Positions 6,983 to 14,464 of a stretch of DNA of 36,513 nucleotides are shown here, one piece after another. The notes beneath the pieces are model-generated. The model did no database searches, was not told where the DNA came from, and saw nothing but the letters and a program-made list of their open reading frames with translations. Positions within the stretch are counted from its first letter, which is position 1, and each line of letters begins with the position of its first letter. The stretch covers positions 1-36,513 of the forward strand of contig JACRHC010000124.1 of assembly GCA_016217675.1 (NCBI GenBank), written 5' to 3'. The DNA is from Nitrospirota bacterium. Its GTDB lineage: Bacteria; Nitrospirota; Thermodesulfovibrionia; Thermodesulfovibrionales; UBA6898. The position numbers and the translations under genes are program-made.

Positions 6983-8119
6983 ATGCTAAAAGCCATGCGA
7001 AAAGAACTGATCATTAACAGAAAGCGGTTGGTCAGCACCTTCATAGACCTGATTAATATCAACTCACCCTCCTTTGAAGAGGACCTGCTTGGCAAGCATC
7101 TTGAAAAACTGTTCAGAAATCTGGACTTCAGGGTCACGAGGCAGCGATTTGACCGAACATTCAATATTATTGCCAGCAAGAAAGGCAGCCTGAAAAGTGT
7201 CAGGCCGCTTTTATTGAGCGGTCATATGGATACCATCGAACCGACAGAGGGGATCAGGTATGCGATAAAGGGCAAGGTCATACGGTCCATTGGAGAAACA
7301 GTTCTCGGCGCCGACGACAAGAGCGCCATAGCCCAGATCCTCGAGGCAATGACCGTAATGAAGGAGCAGGATATTGCCCATGGTGACATCGAGGTGGTCA
7401 TAACGTCGGCTGAAGAAAAAGGCCTCATCGGAGCCAAGAACCTTGATTTCAAAAAAATCAGAAGCAGGCATGCCCTTGTGCTCGACTCAGGCGGGCCGGT
7501 CGGCAGAATCGTGGTGGCTGCTCCAACACAGATCAGCTATGAACTGCGTGTTGTGGGGAGGCCTGCCCATGCCGGAATCGAGCCGGAGAAGGGCATCAGC
7601 GCCATACGGGTCGCCTCTGAGATCATAGCCGCAGTCCCTGACGGAAGAATCGATGAGGTGACGACTGCAAATATCGGGATAATCCGGGGCGGCACAGCGA
7701 CGAATGTGGTCCCCAAAGAGGTTATGGTCAAGGGCGAGGTGAGAAGCCATGAGCCTGCCACGCTGCGGGCGATTAGGGATGATATCTTTGATAAAGCAAT
7801 GTCCATGGCAAAAAATAGAGGGGCGAAGGTCCATATCAAAGCGCAGGAGGAATACCGGGCCTTCAGGATCAGCGGGAGTGAGCCTTTTCTTGCCTTTATG
7901 GATTCGATATTCCTTGATGCACGGATTAAGCCTGAGCACACGGCTACTGGCGGCGGCTCTGACGCAAATATCTTTAACCAGCATGGCATTGTTACGCTTA
8001 ACCTCTCTACCGGCATGCAGAAGGTCCATTCCCATGATGAATTCATCCATATCGATGACCTTGTTAACGGCAGCATTATTGTAGCCGCTGCGGTCAGAGA
8101 TTTTGCAGATTTCAAGTAA
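6983..8119 (+). CDS. M20-family metallopeptidase (PepT-like)
   Basis: A 378-residue zinc aminopeptidase/carboxypeptidase of the M20 clan, closest in pattern to the PepT-like YqjE group. Metal ligands and catalytic residues are visible: His81 and the catalytic Asp83 in SGHMDT, Asp111 in GADDKSA, the catalytic Glu144 with Glu145 in TSAEEKG, Asp168 in VLDSGG, and a C-terminal His349 or His351 in KVHSHDEF. The dimerisation (lid) domain is inserted at about 180-290 (GRPAHAG). No signal peptide, so it acts in the cytoplasm on small peptides. A GGAGAG lies 12 bases before this ATG; a second in-frame ATG at 6995 is an alternative start. Confidence 0.9.
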   Translation: MLKAMRKELIINRKRLVSTFIDLININSPSFEEDLLGKHLEKLFRNLDFRVTRQRFDRTFNIIASKKGSLKSVRPLLLSGHMDTIEPTEGIRYAIKGKVIRSIGETVLGADDKSAIAQILEAMTVMKEQDIAHGDIEVVITSAEEKGLIGAKNLDFKKIRSRHALVLDSGGPVGRIVVAAPTQISYELRVVGRPAHAGIEPEKGISAIRVASEIIAAVPDGRIDEVTTANIGIIRGGTATNVVPKEVMVKGEVRSHEPATLRAIRDDIFDKAMSMAKNRGAKVHIKAQEEYRAFRISGSEPFLAFMDSIFLDARIKPEHTATGGGSDANIFNQHGIVTLNLSTGMQKVHSHDEFIHIDDLVNGSIIVAAAVRDFADFK

Positions 8120-8210
8120 CCGCACAGATGGATAGTCTGAAGGTGTTCAGGCTAATAGTCTCACAGGCTACAGTCTAAATACCTGATACTCATACCGTAA
8201 GGAGATATTT

Positions 8211-10043
8211 GTGATAAAGAAACGTGATAAAAAGCCGCAGGGTAAACATGTTACCTGGAACCTGAGACATCTTTTTCTGAACGACAATGACCCGCGCATT
8301 GAGGAGCAGAAGAAGCTGATCGAGAAGAAAAGCTATGCATTTATCAATAAATGGAAGGTACGCAGGGATTACCTGAAAGATCCGGCAGTGCTTAAAGAGG
8401 CCCTTGATGAGTATGAGCTCTGGATGCGGAACTTCGGCTCGGACGGCAACCCTGGTTATTATTTCTGGCTCAGAAACCAGATCGACAGAAATAATCCTGA
8501 GCTCAAGGCGCAATTCAACAGGATCGAGGAGTTCAGCAGGAAGATCGGCAATGATATTCAGTTTTTCCACCTCAGGATCGCAAAGATTCCCCGTTCTCTG
8601 CAGAAGAGATTTCTTGCAGACAAGGGTCTCCGGAAATATTGTCATTACCTTGACCGTATTTTTGCAGAGTCCCGCTACATGCTCTCCGAGCCGGAAGAGA
8701 AGATCATGAACCTCAAGGCAACGACATCCTATGGCAACTGGGTAAGGATGACGTCTGACTTTCTCTCGCGCGAGGAGCGCAAGGTACTGCTTGAAGACGG
8801 CAGTTATGCAGTAAAACCCCTGCCTGAAATATCAAGCCTCACAAAGAGCAGGAACAGGAAGGTCCGCGACACTGCTGCAAAGGCCTTCAATGACATCATG
8901 AGCAGGAATGTCGATATCGCAGAGGTTGAGATCAACTCTGTTCTTGCAAATAAGAAGGTTGACGATGAATTGAGGGGAGTGGTCCGTCCTGACCTGCTGC
9001 GTCATATCAGTGATGACATGGAGAGCGAGACGGTCGATGCGCTGATCCAGGCAGTTTCCGGGCGGTATGATATCTCCCGGCGTTTTTATGAACTGAAGGC
9101 TGAACTCCTTGGCGTAAAGAAGATGAAATACCATGAGAGAAATGTCGAGTATGGCTCGGTCGAAGCGAACTACCCCTACGGCAGATCAGTAAAACTTACC
9201 ATGAAGGTCTTTGCCGGTCTTGATAAGCAGTTCTCTGATATTTTTGCGGGGTTTGTCCGCAATGGACAGTTCGATGTATATCCTAAAAAAGGCAAGGGCA
9301 GCGGCGCCTTCTGCGTGCATCATCTTATATCCCAGCCGACCTATATACTTCTGAATCATACAGGGAAACTCTCTGACGTTCTGACACTTGCGCATGAACT
9401 CGGCCACGGCATCAACAATGAATTGATCCGGGAGAAGCACCATGCCCTGAACTTCGGCACGCCTACGTCTACAGCAGAGGTTGCCAGCACCTTTATGGAA
9501 GATTTCGTCTTAAAGGAGATACTAAGGCAGGCTGATGACGAACTGAGGCTGAGCATCATGATGATGAAACTCAATGATGAAGTCTCGACCATATGCAGAC
9601 AGGTTGCATGCTACCAATTCGAGCAGGAGCTTCACCGCATCTTCAGAGACAAGGGCTATCTGTCAAAGCAGGAGATTGGCAAACTCTTTCAGAAGCATAT
9701 GGCAGCGTACATGGGCGATGCTGTTGAGCAGTCAGCAGGCTCGGAGAACTGGTGGGTGTACTGGAGCCATATCCGCCAGTTCTTCTATGTCTATTCCTAT
9801 GCTGGCGGACTCCTTATCTCCAAGTCACTCCAGAACGCTGTGCAGAGAGACCGGAAGTTTATCGAAAAAGTGAAGGAATTCCTGTCTGCAGGCCTGTCAG
9901 ACAGCCCGAAAAACATATTCATGAAGCTGGGCATTGATATCACAGACCGCATGTTCTGGGATAAAGGGCTTGATGAGATTGAGGCCCTGCTTCAGGAGAC
10001 CAGGGCGTTGGCAGTGAAACTGAAAAAGATCAGGAAAAGGTGA
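8211..10043 (+). CDS. M3-family oligoendopeptidase (PepF/thimet-like)
   Basis: A 610-residue zinc endopeptidase. The catalytic HELGH motif is at 395-399, with the probable third zinc ligand Glu423 in STAEVASTF, and the C-terminal AGGLLISKSLQ region is typical of oligoendopeptidase F. The length is normal for the family (about 600). It should degrade cytoplasmic peptides of moderate length. Translation starts at GTG 8211, supported by a clear TAAGGAGAT ribosome binding site. It follows the M20 peptidase by 91 bases on the same strand, so the pair may form a peptide-turnover unit. No signal peptide. Confidence 0.92.
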   Translation: MIKKRDKKPQGKHVTWNLRHLFLNDNDPRIEEQKKLIEKKSYAFINKWKVRRDYLKDPAVLKEALDEYELWMRNFGSDGNPGYYFWLRNQIDRNNPELKAQFNRIEEFSRKIGNDIQFFHLRIAKIPRSLQKRFLADKGLRKYCHYLDRIFAESRYMLSEPEEKIMNLKATTSYGNWVRMTSDFLSREERKVLLEDGSYAVKPLPEISSLTKSRNRKVRDTAAKAFNDIMSRNVDIAEVEINSVLANKKVDDELRGVVRPDLLRHISDDMESETVDALIQAVSGRYDISRRFYELKAELLGVKKMKYHERNVEYGSVEANYPYGRSVKLTMKVFAGLDKQFSDIFAGFVRNGQFDVYPKKGKGSGAFCVHHLISQPTYILLNHTGKLSDVLTLAHELGHGINNELIREKHHALNFGTPTSTAEVASTFMEDFVLKEILRQADDELRLSIMMMKLNDEVSTICRQVACYQFEQELHRIFRDKGYLSKQEIGKLFQKHMAAYMGDAVEQSAGSENWWVYWSHIRQFFYVYSYAGGLLISKSLQNAVQRDRKFIEKVKEFLSAGLSDSPKNIFMKLGIDITDRMFWDKGLDEIEALLQETRALAVKLKKIRKR

Positions 10044-10049
10044 CAGAAT

Positions 10050-10379
10050 CTATTTCAGGACGAATTGGAAGCCGAACACTGCACGGAAATCTTTGGTGGT
10101 CTCTTTTACCGTGACATCCTGACGGCTTGGTGCACTGCAATCAACGAAGGTGTTGAGACCGCCATTGACAGGAATGCTGAGTTGCGGCGCCGGACTGTCA
10201 GCATCTGCATTTCTCTTATCCGTATGAGTTTTATTTACCATAAGCCCGGTCGCTTTAAGATTAATGGCTGATACGAGATCTTTTTTCGGGTCATAGGCCA
10301 TTGCCCGGGATGACAGAAACAGGGATAGTGCAGTAAAAAGCAGGAGGAAGAAGCAGGTAATGATGGTCAGCTTTTTCAC
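10050..10379 (-). CDS. Small secreted hypothetical protein
   Basis: A 109-residue protein with a convincing signal peptide: KK, a hydrophobic stretch at 4-22 and an AMA cleavage site at about residue 28. The mature part of about 80 residues is polar and contains one cysteine (DCSAPS), with no domain I recognise. The start is a GTG with no Shine-Dalgarno sequence, but a fair promoter (TTAACG, 16 bases, TATGAT) lies directly upstream and supports transcription with a very short leader. It converges on the M3 peptidase gene, 6 bases away. Function unknown. Confidence 0.6.
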   Translation of the reverse strand: MKKLTIITCFFLLLFTALSLFLSSRAMAYDPKKDLVSAINLKATGLMVNKTHTDKRNADADSPAPQLSIPVNGGLNTFVDCSAPSRQDVTVKETTKDFRAVFGFQFVLK

Positions 10380-10393
10380 AACATGATTATTTT

Positions 10394-10421
10394 ATCATAG
10401 GGCAAGTGAAAATACCGTTAA
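10394..10421 (-). promoter_or_regulatory. Promoter of the small secreted protein gene
   Basis: On the minus strand TTAACG (10416-10421) and TATGAT (10394-10399) are separated by 16 bases. The -10 box ends 14 bases before the GTG start, predicting a leader of about 7 bases without a ribosome binding site. Confidence 0.4.
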
Positions 10422-10518
10422 AAAATCTTCATTTTTCTGCTGCCTGCTTCCCGATCTCGAAACAGGTTTAATATAGTCATGTAACTATCTAATAATAAAA
10501 AATAAATTGGAGAGAGAA

Positions 10519-11328
10519 ATGTGTGAATTTTGCACAAAGCATGGTGAAGGCAAGATCTGGTATAAGAACGCAGCGAATTACGCCGGGGATCTCCTTTCCG
10601 ATCTTAACCGGCGCAGCTATATCGAGACCTTCCTGAGCTCTGCCTTTAAAGAAGGGTTCCAGACACTCGGAAGGCTTGAAACCATCTATCAGAAAAAGGG
10701 TCGTCTGCCTGAGGCTGTCAGGACAGCCCTGATCAAAAAGGCAAAGCAGGAGCATTTCGGTCAGGTGCTGCCGATCGAGGAGATCAGTGAACTGGTGAAG
10801 AATGCCAGGACCGTGGTCCGTATGCCCTGTGCCTGCCGCTGGGACATGGAGAAGAAGGAGGTCCGCTGCTGTTATGCGATCAGCTATGGTCCTGAGCCCT
10901 GGTACAATGCCATAGATATGAGCTACTTCGGCACTACATCTGATCAGGGTCTTGAATCCCTAAGCGCAGACATTGCCCTTCAGCAGATGGAGGAGATGGA
11001 AGAGCAGGGTGCAATACATACGATCTGGACCATGATGACACCTTTTATCGGGGCTATCTGCAACTGTTCTGCTGAGGGCTGTCTTGCGATGTCAACCCTT
11101 TCAAAAATTCATGTCGAGACCATGGCGAGGGCTGAATATACGGCACGTGTTGATGAAACAATATGCAGCGGCTGCGGACTCTGCGATACGGTCTGCCATT
11201 TTAATGCCATCAGCAGCATTACGATAAGCGGAAGGTCAGTCAGCCGCATTGACCCTGCGAGATGTTTTGGCTGCGGTATATGCCGTAAGTCATGCAGCGT
11301 AAATGCAATTTCGCTGGTATTGAGGTAA
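10519..11328 (+). CDS. Ferredoxin-type protein with two C-terminal [4Fe-4S] clusters and extra cysteine motifs
   Basis: A 269-residue iron-sulfur protein. The C terminus is a 2[4Fe-4S] ferredoxin: CSGCGLCDTVC (Cys216, 219, 222, 226) and CFGCGICRKSC (249, 252, 255, 259). The N-terminal two thirds carry further paired cysteines: CEFC at 2-5, MPCACR (104, 106), CC at 117-118 and ICNCSAEGC (181, 183, 188). These could bind one more cluster or metal. There are no membrane segments, so it is cytoplasmic. The ATG at 10519 is preferred over a TTG at 10507 because GGAGAG sits 5-10 bases upstream of it. It probably transfers electrons in a redox reaction; no partner is adjacent. Confidence 0.85.
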   Translation: MCEFCTKHGEGKIWYKNAANYAGDLLSDLNRRSYIETFLSSAFKEGFQTLGRLETIYQKKGRLPEAVRTALIKKAKQEHFGQVLPIEEISELVKNARTVVRMPCACRWDMEKKEVRCCYAISYGPEPWYNAIDMSYFGTTSDQGLESLSADIALQQMEEMEEQGAIHTIWTMMTPFIGAICNCSAEGCLAMSTLSKIHVETMARAEYTARVDETICSGCGLCDTVCHFNAISSITISGRSVSRIDPARCFGCGICRKSCSVNAISLVLR

Positions 11329-11345
11329 CGGAAAAACGTTATGGC

Positions 11346-13379
11346 CTATTCCCAGAAACGCTTCTTTTTCAGAATCTGAAAGAGGTTGTTATAGTCATCT
11401 GTCCAGACGCGCATCTTTGGATTTGATCGAAGCTTGCCTGAGGCCTTGATAATTTCAGGGGATTTCAGCGGCTCTGAGGTCATCAAAACCCAGTCTGATG
11501 TATAGATCTCCTCCACCTCGTCCTCTGCACTGCTTATCAGCATTGCATGCTTGCCAAGGGTGGCACCGAGCTTATCGACAACCGGTTCAAGGTCAAGATG
11601 GGCATTTGAGATGTGCAGTGCAAGTATCCCGTCTGGTTTGAGGTGGCGAAAATAGAGCTCAAGCGCCTGCGTGGTGAGCAGATGGGCAGGGATCGAGTCT
11701 CCTGAAAATGCATCGACCACCAGCAGGTCATAGTGCTGGTCTTTTTCCTGTTCAAGGGACAGGCGTGCATCCCCCAGAATGATCTCTGTTTTTCCGCGGC
11801 AGTCTGACAGATAGGTGAACTCTTCACGGGCAAGCTTCTCGACCAGGGGATTGATCTCATACATGCGGAACAGGTCGCCAGGCTCAGCGTATGCTGCCAG
11901 GGAACCGGCACCTAATCCGACAACGCCGACACGCATGGACGGTTTCCTGAGATACTTTATTGCCATGCCGACGCCGGAGACCGGAGCATAATAGGCAATA
12001 GGGTCGCGCCGCCATTCAGGATCAACGAACTGAACGCCGTGGGTGATTGCGCCATGCACAAGCCTTCTGGTCTCGATCTCTTCACCTTTGTCGTATTCAT
12101 TGACACGCAGCATGCCGTAAAAATTTCTGACCATGGCCCGGGCTGTCTGCTGATACGAATAGATATAGTAACCGCAGGAGAGCATTACGCCGATGACGAG
12201 AAGGCTGCCCACCAGATTGTACCACCGTCTCCGGAAATGAACGAAAAAGAGAAGCGTTGCACAGATCGCAAGAGAAGCAGGCAGTTCATAATATCCTGAA
12301 AAGAGGGTTGGCGCGGCAAGGCCGACGATCAGGCCGCCGAGTGCACCCCCGGCAGACAGCATGATATAGAACGAAGTGAGAAAACGGGGATGGGGTTTCC
12401 GCTTTACCAGCTCCCCATGGCAGAACATACAGCAGGCAAAAAGACCGGCTGAAAACGAGATGATGACCATCATCAGGCTTGCCCTGGCAGTCCAGTTGAC
12501 CAGGCCATAGGCCATGACACCTAATGCAGCGGCAATGATCCAGAGATACAGGTTTCTGCTATACAGGTGCTCATAGTCAAAGCAGAGGATAAAGCTGAGG
12601 AGGTAGAGACTTAACGGCAGTATCCAGAGAAACGGGATTGAGGTGACGTTCTGCGTAAGATGATTAGTCACTGCAAGCAGCATGGTCGAGGCGCAGGCGG
12701 CAAAGACCAGCCAGAGCAGTTTCTCGATGAATGACGGCGGGCGGCATTCCGGGCTGTTCGCTGCTTCCCGGTCGCTGGGCGAGCAGACAGCATCAGCAGT
12801 TACATTCCTGCTTATCCATGCTGTAGCAACAGCGATGATCACAAATACTGCATACGCAGACGACCACCCGGTCGACTGCTGTCTGATCGTAATATTCGGC
12901 TCCACAAGAAAAGGATAGGCCAGCAGCCCAAGCAGTGATGCCAGATTGGACAATGCAAAGAGGCGATAGGGCAGGGCTGTCTTGAATTTTCGGCTGTACC
13001 ATGCCTGCAGAAGCGGGCTTGTCGTAGAGAGCAGGAAGTAAGGAAGGCCCACAGAAACGGTCAGCAGACCGAGGATGCGCAGGATCGGGGCCTCACTGCC
13101 TGCAGGCTTCCAGCTGACAGCAGGTACAATGGGCAGGAGCAGAAGACTTGCGCAGAGCAGCGCTGCATGGGTCAGCATCTGCAGCCTTGGCTTCAGATAG
13201 CGGACAACGAGGTGGGCATAGATATAGCCGGCCAACAGCCAGGTCTGAAAAAAGAGCATGCAGGTGATCCATACTGCAGCAGACCCTCCGAACCAGGGCA
13301 GGATCATCTTGGCGATCATCGGCTGTATCTGAAAGAGCAGAAAAGCACCAATAAATATCGTTCCGGCATAAATAAGCAT
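11346..13379 (-). CDS. Membrane-fused spermidine synthase-like protein
   Basis: A 677-residue protein with two parts. The N-terminal two thirds form a multi-pass membrane domain starting MLIYAGTIFIGAFLLFQIQPMIAK, in short a transporter-like bundle of more than ten helices. The C-terminal part is a SAM-fold spermidine synthase-like domain, with the nucleotide-binding GLGAGSLAAYA near 481 and VDAFSGDSIPAHLL near 551. Members are annotated as fused MFS/spermidine synthase; whether they make polyamines is not known. The frame is open to 13505 but the ATG at 13379 begins the conserved hydrophobic segment. There is no Shine-Dalgarno sequence, and a TATAAT box ends 9 bases before this ATG. Confidence 0.85.
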   Translation of the reverse strand: MLIYAGTIFIGAFLLFQIQPMIAKMILPWFGGSAAVWITCMLFFQTWLLAGYIYAHLVVRYLKPRLQMLTHAALLCASLLLLPIVPAVSWKPAGSEAPILRILGLLTVSVGLPYFLLSTTSPLLQAWYSRKFKTALPYRLFALSNLASLLGLLAYPFLVEPNITIRQQSTGWSSAYAVFVIIAVATAWISRNVTADAVCSPSDREAANSPECRPPSFIEKLLWLVFAACASTMLLAVTNHLTQNVTSIPFLWILPLSLYLLSFILCFDYEHLYSRNLYLWIIAAALGVMAYGLVNWTARASLMMVIISFSAGLFACCMFCHGELVKRKPHPRFLTSFYIMLSAGGALGGLIVGLAAPTLFSGYYELPASLAICATLLFFVHFRRRWYNLVGSLLVIGVMLSCGYYIYSYQQTARAMVRNFYGMLRVNEYDKGEEIETRRLVHGAITHGVQFVDPEWRRDPIAYYAPVSGVGMAIKYLRKPSMRVGVVGLGAGSLAAYAEPGDLFRMYEINPLVEKLAREEFTYLSDCRGKTEIILGDARLSLEQEKDQHYDLLVVDAFSGDSIPAHLLTTQALELYFRHLKPDGILALHISNAHLDLEPVVDKLGATLGKHAMLISSAEDEVEEIYTSDWVLMTSEPLKSPEIIKASGKLRSNPKMRVWTDDYNNLFQILKKKRFWE

Positions 13380-13388
13380 GACAACTAT

Positions 13389-13394
13389 ATTATA
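13389..13394 (-). promoter_or_regulatory. Possible -10 box of the spermidine synthase-like gene
   Basis: The minus strand reads TATAAT ending 9 bases before the ATG at 13379. If used, the transcript would begin two or three bases from the start codon and be essentially leaderless. There is no convincing -35 box, so this is tentative. Confidence 0.35.
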
Positions 13395-13432
13395 CGAAGC
13401 CGTATTCAAAGGCGAATAGCAAGGGCAGAATT

Positions 13433-13441
13433 TGATATAAT
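13433..13441 (+). promoter_or_regulatory. Extended -10 promoter of the toxin-antitoxin pair
   Basis: TGATATAAT is a perfect -10 hexamer with a TGn extension, 43 bases before the antitoxin ATG. No good -35 match lies 16-18 bases upstream. The hexamer is followed by an A/T-poor leader containing the AGGAGG ribosome binding site. Confidence 0.45.
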
Positions 13442-13484
13442 GAAATTCACAACGCGGCAGAATAGAGATGAGGAGGGTTATTTG

Positions 13485-13721
13485 ATGACTACAATGATAG
13501 GGCAAAAGGTATTTGATGATGCATTATCTCTGCCGGCAGATGTGAGAGTCAGTCTGATAGAGAAATTGATAAACAGCCTTAATCTTCCGACTCAGGCAGA
13601 AATCAACAGATTGTGGGCTGCAGAGGCTGAGGGACGGATTGCCCAAATTGATGCCGGTGAAGTCAAACTGATTCCAGGAGAAAAAGTTTTTTCTGCTATA
13701 CGTAAGAAATATCGTCGGTGA
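13485..13721 (+). CDS. Antitoxin of a type II addiction module (TIGR02574/PF09720 family)
   Basis: A 78-residue acidic protein with the family pattern: a helical start FDDALSLPADVRVSLIEKL, the LNLPTQAEINRLWAAEAEGR region and the conserved ending of the type AGEVKLIPGEKVFSAIRKK. Such proteins are the antitoxin partners of ParE/RelE-type toxins. The ATG at 13485 is chosen because AGGAGG lies at 13471-13476; a second ATG four codons on is possible. Its stop overlaps the toxin GTG by 4 bases, the usual coupling for these pairs. Confidence 0.9.
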   Translation: MTTMIGQKVFDDALSLPADVRVSLIEKLINSLNLPTQAEINRLWAAEAEGRIAQIDAGEVKLIPGEKVFSAIRKKYRR

Positions 13722-14038
13722 AATTCTATTTTCATCCCAAGGCCAACGTAGAATTTGATAAGGCTGTTGAGTATTATGAGCAGCAGCAAACAGGCCTTGG
13801 CCTTGAGTTTGCTGAGGAGGTTTATGCTTCGATTGCCAGGATAGTGAAATATCCTGCAGCTTGGACAATCTTGTCGGCGAATTCCAGGAGATGTCTAATC
13901 AACCGGTTTCCGTACGGTGTTATCTACCAAATCAAGTCGCGATCGCTCCGCATTATTGCCGTTGCTCACTTGAATCGCAGACCCGAATATTGGCAGCATC
14001 GTGCAGTCAGAACAAATAAATTGAAGATCGGGAAATGA
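13718..14038 (+). CDS. ParE/RelE-family toxin
   Basis: A 106-residue basic protein with the ParE-like pattern: FHPKANVEFDKAVEYYEQQQ, then LGLEFAEEVYASIARI, YPAAW, and the closing strands RRCLINRFPYGVIYQI and IIAVAHLNRRPEYW. These toxins block either DNA gyrase (ParE) or translation (RelE); the sequence alone does not decide. It starts at GTG 13718 overlapping the antitoxin stop. The length is normal and no disruption is visible, so the module looks functional. Confidence 0.9.
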   Translation: MKFYFHPKANVEFDKAVEYYEQQQTGLGLEFAEEVYASIARIVKYPAAWTILSANSRRCLINRFPYGVIYQIKSRSLRIIAVAHLNRRPEYWQHRAVRTNKLKIGK

Positions 14039-14146
14039 TATGGTCGCTTTAATCCTGGCATTGCGACATTAAGGATATGCAAGGATATAGACCCTAATGG
14101 CTTGTCTTTTTGCCGCAGGTAATTTAGCTTTGAATAATATGAAAAT

Positions 14147-14174
14147 TGGCCAGAACGCCAGCCAGCTCTGGCCA
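14147..14174 (+). terminator. Hairpin after the toxin gene, possible terminator
   Basis: An 8-base perfect inverted repeat, TGGCCAGA and TCTGGCCA, encloses a 12-base loop. It lies about 110 bases past the toxin stop. The following sequence is only moderately T-rich (TATTTCTATTTT after a short gap), so termination is possible but not assured. Confidence 0.35.
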
Positions 14175-14265
14175 TAAGGTATTTCTATTTTGCTTTATTC
14201 CGCGCAGTTTATGATATAGTATTCAAAGTTTGACCGGGATTACGAAGCGTTAGGAGGGGGCGACT

Positions 14266-14448
14266 TTGGTATTATCTTTGCTCAGTCAGTTTCCAGCCTT
14301 AACAGCAGTAACTCTCTATTCAGCAGTTCACAGAAAAACAGCCTTCCTTTTTTTGTCCCAAACGGGTCATTCTGCCTATGTCTATAACCTATGGACTATA
14401 TCGAGACTTCTTAATAACTCTGATGCGTGTAAATTTATTGATACTTAA
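14266..14448 (+). CDS. Doubtful small ORF with a strong ribosome binding site
   Basis: A frame of 60 codons starting at TTG, preceded by TAGGAGGGGG with about 7 bases of spacing. The peptide begins with a hydrophobic stretch (LSLLSQFPALTAVTLYSAV) and resembles nothing I know. It lies in the leader of the 1556-residue protein gene. The strong ribosome binding site is the only support; codon pattern and composition look non-coding, so it may be a chance frame, a gene remnant or a leader peptide. Confidence 0.15.
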   Translation: MVLSLLSQFPALTAVTLYSAVHRKTAFLFLSQTGHSAYVYNLWTISRLLNNSDACKFIDT

Positions 14449-14464
14449 TCTCATGGAGGGATGA

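Larger units (their letters stand above)
14039..14464 (+). other. Long intergenic region before the large secreted protein
   Basis: This 426-base stretch holds no gene I can support firmly. It contains a hairpin at 14147-14174, a weak promoter candidate (TTGCTT at 14190-14195 and TATAGT at 14215-14220, spacing 19), a strong ribosome-binding-like AGGAGGGGG near 14251-14259 leading to a doubtful 60-codon frame, and the ribosome binding site GGAGGG of the next gene at 14455-14460. I found no known riboswitch pattern. Confidence 0.5.

Noticed and set aside
7487..8125. A 212-codon minus-strand frame opposite the M20 peptidase
   Set aside because: Shadow of a gene whose metal ligands are all visible.
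14039..14464. Cyclic di-GMP riboswitch in the long leader
   Set aside because: I looked for the GEMM core pattern before the surface-protein gene and did not find it.
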